DNA of 64,000 nt from Rostratula benghalensis. Taxonomy: Eukaryota > Chordata > Aves > Charadriiformes > Rostratulidae. Positions 61,950 through 64,000 of this stretch are shown here, one piece after another. The stretch spans positions 2,554,755-2,618,754 of the forward strand of contig VXAI01000117.1 of NCBI GenBank assembly GCA_013399305.1, in the 5' to 3' direction. The notes under the pieces are model-generated. The model saw nothing but the letters and a program-made list of their open reading frames with translations, did no database searches and was not told the origin of the DNA. How positions within the stretch are numbered: the stretch's first letter is position 1; each line of letters opens with the position of its first letter. Both the position numbers and the translations under genes were made by a program.

Positions 61950-64000
61950 GTTTCTATTAAAAAGGGTTTTTTTTAGGGGATGAAGTAATTCTGCTTCTTT
62001 TTTTTTAACATGGAAGTGAGATAATTTTGAAAAAGTTTCAAAGCTATTCCTGAACAAATTTACTGCTGCTTGTAAGAATTACAAGTTACATATGTTTTAC
62101 AAAAATCCCTTGATACCTAAAATACTGTATTTTAAAAACATCATGCAGTAATAGCGTTGAACAGCTGAACAGTTGAATAGTGTACCACCATGTATAAATA
62201 CAATCAATGTAACATAAGAAATTAACAGTTTTCAAGCACCATGCTTTGGATTTGACTGTTAATTTCTGTGGCATTAAGATACAATCCCCTGTTTTAAAAA
62301 ATCTTTGTGCTTAATCTGCTGCTAAAGTTTGCACAGGCAAAAGGGGAAGATTAAAATTATCTGAAAGTACTAAGAAAGAGTTAACTAATGAAGCATGAAT
62401 AACTAGCATGTCCCTCCCAGAAGTAACAATATAATGTTTTCTCTTTTTCTTAGGTGTTATCTGTAATGTTATCAGGTAACAAGATCTTCAACAAGAGCAA
62501 AAGTATTTAAGATGACTTATCCCTTAAACTCTTTCCTGATACATGCATAAAAACTTATTTGTATACATAAGCTTTTAGTATGTTATTGCCCGTAGCCCTG
62601 CATTTATTCATATATGTGTATTGGAACTAAAGGAAATAATTTATATTTAAAGAGAAGTGTATTGTTTGTGATATTAGGATCCATAAATCATTTCTGCCTT
62701 GACATGTTATGAAGTGCTTAGTTTTAGCAGCACAACAATCCTGAACAGACTTGTATAAGAAAATGTGCTCTCCAAAGAGTTGTAAGTTGTGCTACAGGCC
62801 ATATCTACTTTCCAGATACAAAGGTTCCACCTGAAGAATCCATGCATATTCAATTTCAGGAGTAGACAACATATCCAGAAAACACTCAGAAAAGTTTTCC
62901 TTTTTTCCAGTGGTAGAGGGTTGTAGTTGATGTTATTTTACTGAAACGTTGCAGAATGTAACCTCTGGTTTCAAAGCCATTGTAGCAATGTGGTTTATGA
63001 AGGAGATGAAGCCGTATACAACGATAACACTAGTAATCTTACACCTTGTCATACATAAAGAAATGTATCGTGAATTTGAAGCCCAGTTGGCATGCGTGGC
63101 CTGCAAAGCTTCTGGTGTGCAGGAGTACTTGTTTTAGCAGTTCAGCAGAGCAAATAATGTCTGAAAGTTTGCACAGGCAGCTGGACCCTGCGGTGTAATC
63201 AGCAACTGGGCGGGTCTGTCTGAAGATGGAGGAGCTGTTTGAGTGGGGAACAAGAAACCTATTTTCTCAGGGTGGGAGAAAACACATATATAATCTTACT
63301 GGCCTCTGAAAATCACAGCAGAATTCCTTTCTGCCTTTATACTGTCATGCCAAGTAAATTGTGCCCGTCCTGGAACGTCGCATATCCCCACCTTGTCTGC
63401 AGGTTTTAAACGCACACCTCCTGGTAGTCCCAAAGCCACATGATTTCCTCAGATACTCTCGTATTCTTCTTCTTGTTCTTCTTGCACATTTCCCTTATTC
63501 ACAGTATATATTTCCCCCCCTTATATATTGATGTTGTTGTTGTGAAAACCTAACTGTGCTAACTATGGTTTTGGCCAGTGCTACAGGGATTCAGAGAAGG
63601 TGCAGTAGTAGTGCAGGACAGCCTGTATTCCATATCTGGGGACTCATCTTAGCCCCCCCCCCCCTTGTAGGTTACCCCTGAGAGCACAAACCTGAGTGTG
63701 TCTTTCACTTATGACCGCATAACTTTCCTATAGATATTATTATTGAAGGCTACTGGGCTAAGATTTAAAGCTGGATGTAAAACAGTGTGGCTGCCTTGGA
63801 TGTAGAATAACTTCAGCTCTCTTCACAAACTTTCTTTTGTTTCCTCCATGCCATAATGTATGTTCTATATATACTTAGACTGTATTATAATACTTACCAA
63901 TTGTTATTGAGGTTAGTAAAACTTACTTTTAAAAATATTACTTAAGTTAAAGGGTTATGGAAATAAAGGTAGTGCTTCCCCCCCCCCCTCATACATATAT
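61950..64000. other. Intergenic region right of NCF4
   Basis: No exon was recognised. In human the next gene is CSF2RB, but I could not find one of its exons here. Poly-C runs lie at 63653-63664 and 63978-63988. Confidence 0.5.

Noticed and set aside
62949..63137. Frame right of NCF4 as a first exon of CSF2RB, the next gene in human
   Set aside because: No signal-peptide-like start or receptor motif is visible; not supportable from sequence alone.

Overview
The window looks like a piece of a bird chromosome. Genes are split into small exons by AT-rich introns with GT-AG borders. CR1 LINEs of several ages are scattered on both strands, and there are two runs of N. Three protein-coding genes can be reconstructed exon by exon: IFT27 (minus strand, 3' part off the left edge), PVALB (minus strand, complete coding sequence) and NCF4 (plus strand, complete coding sequence). 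The order and orientation IFT27(-) PVALB(-) NCF4(+) is, from general knowledge, the same as on human chromosome 22q, which supports the assignments.

Layout. 1-6.3 kb: first four coding exons of IFT27, three introns (one holding a CR1 broken by an assembly gap) and a CpG-rich promoter with two RFX-type half-sites, as expected of a cilium gene. 6.4-7.1 kb: a second CpG-rich block with two NRF1-type palindromes arranged around a GC hairpin. 7.1-18.5 kb: intergenic, with a CR1 and a 480-bp imperfect direct duplication. 18.5-30.7 kb: PVALB, whose four coding exons encode a 110-residue alpha parvalbumin. A separate upstream promoter with a TATA box, a MEF2 site and a strong splice donor is proposed at about 30.6-30.7 kb, with a CpG-rich stretch in between. 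30.7-51.9 kb: about 21 kb of intergenic DNA with CR1, MIR-like and simple repeats and no recognisable gene. 51.9-61.9 kb: ten coding exons of NCF4 (p40phox; PX, SH3 and PB1 domains; 350 residues) with two candidate poly(A) signals. 61.9-64 kb: no recognisable gene.

The three genes do not form a functional pathway. IFT27 acts in intraflagellar transport, parvalbumin buffers calcium in fast muscle and some neurons, and p40phox belongs to the phagocyte NADPH oxidase. They are neighbours by conserved synteny only. I found no unknown multi-gene system. The points most worth a second look are the nested dyads near 6.7 kb, the proposed PVALB muscle promoter, the direct duplication at 11.0/13.4 kb, and the extended NCF4 C-terminus.
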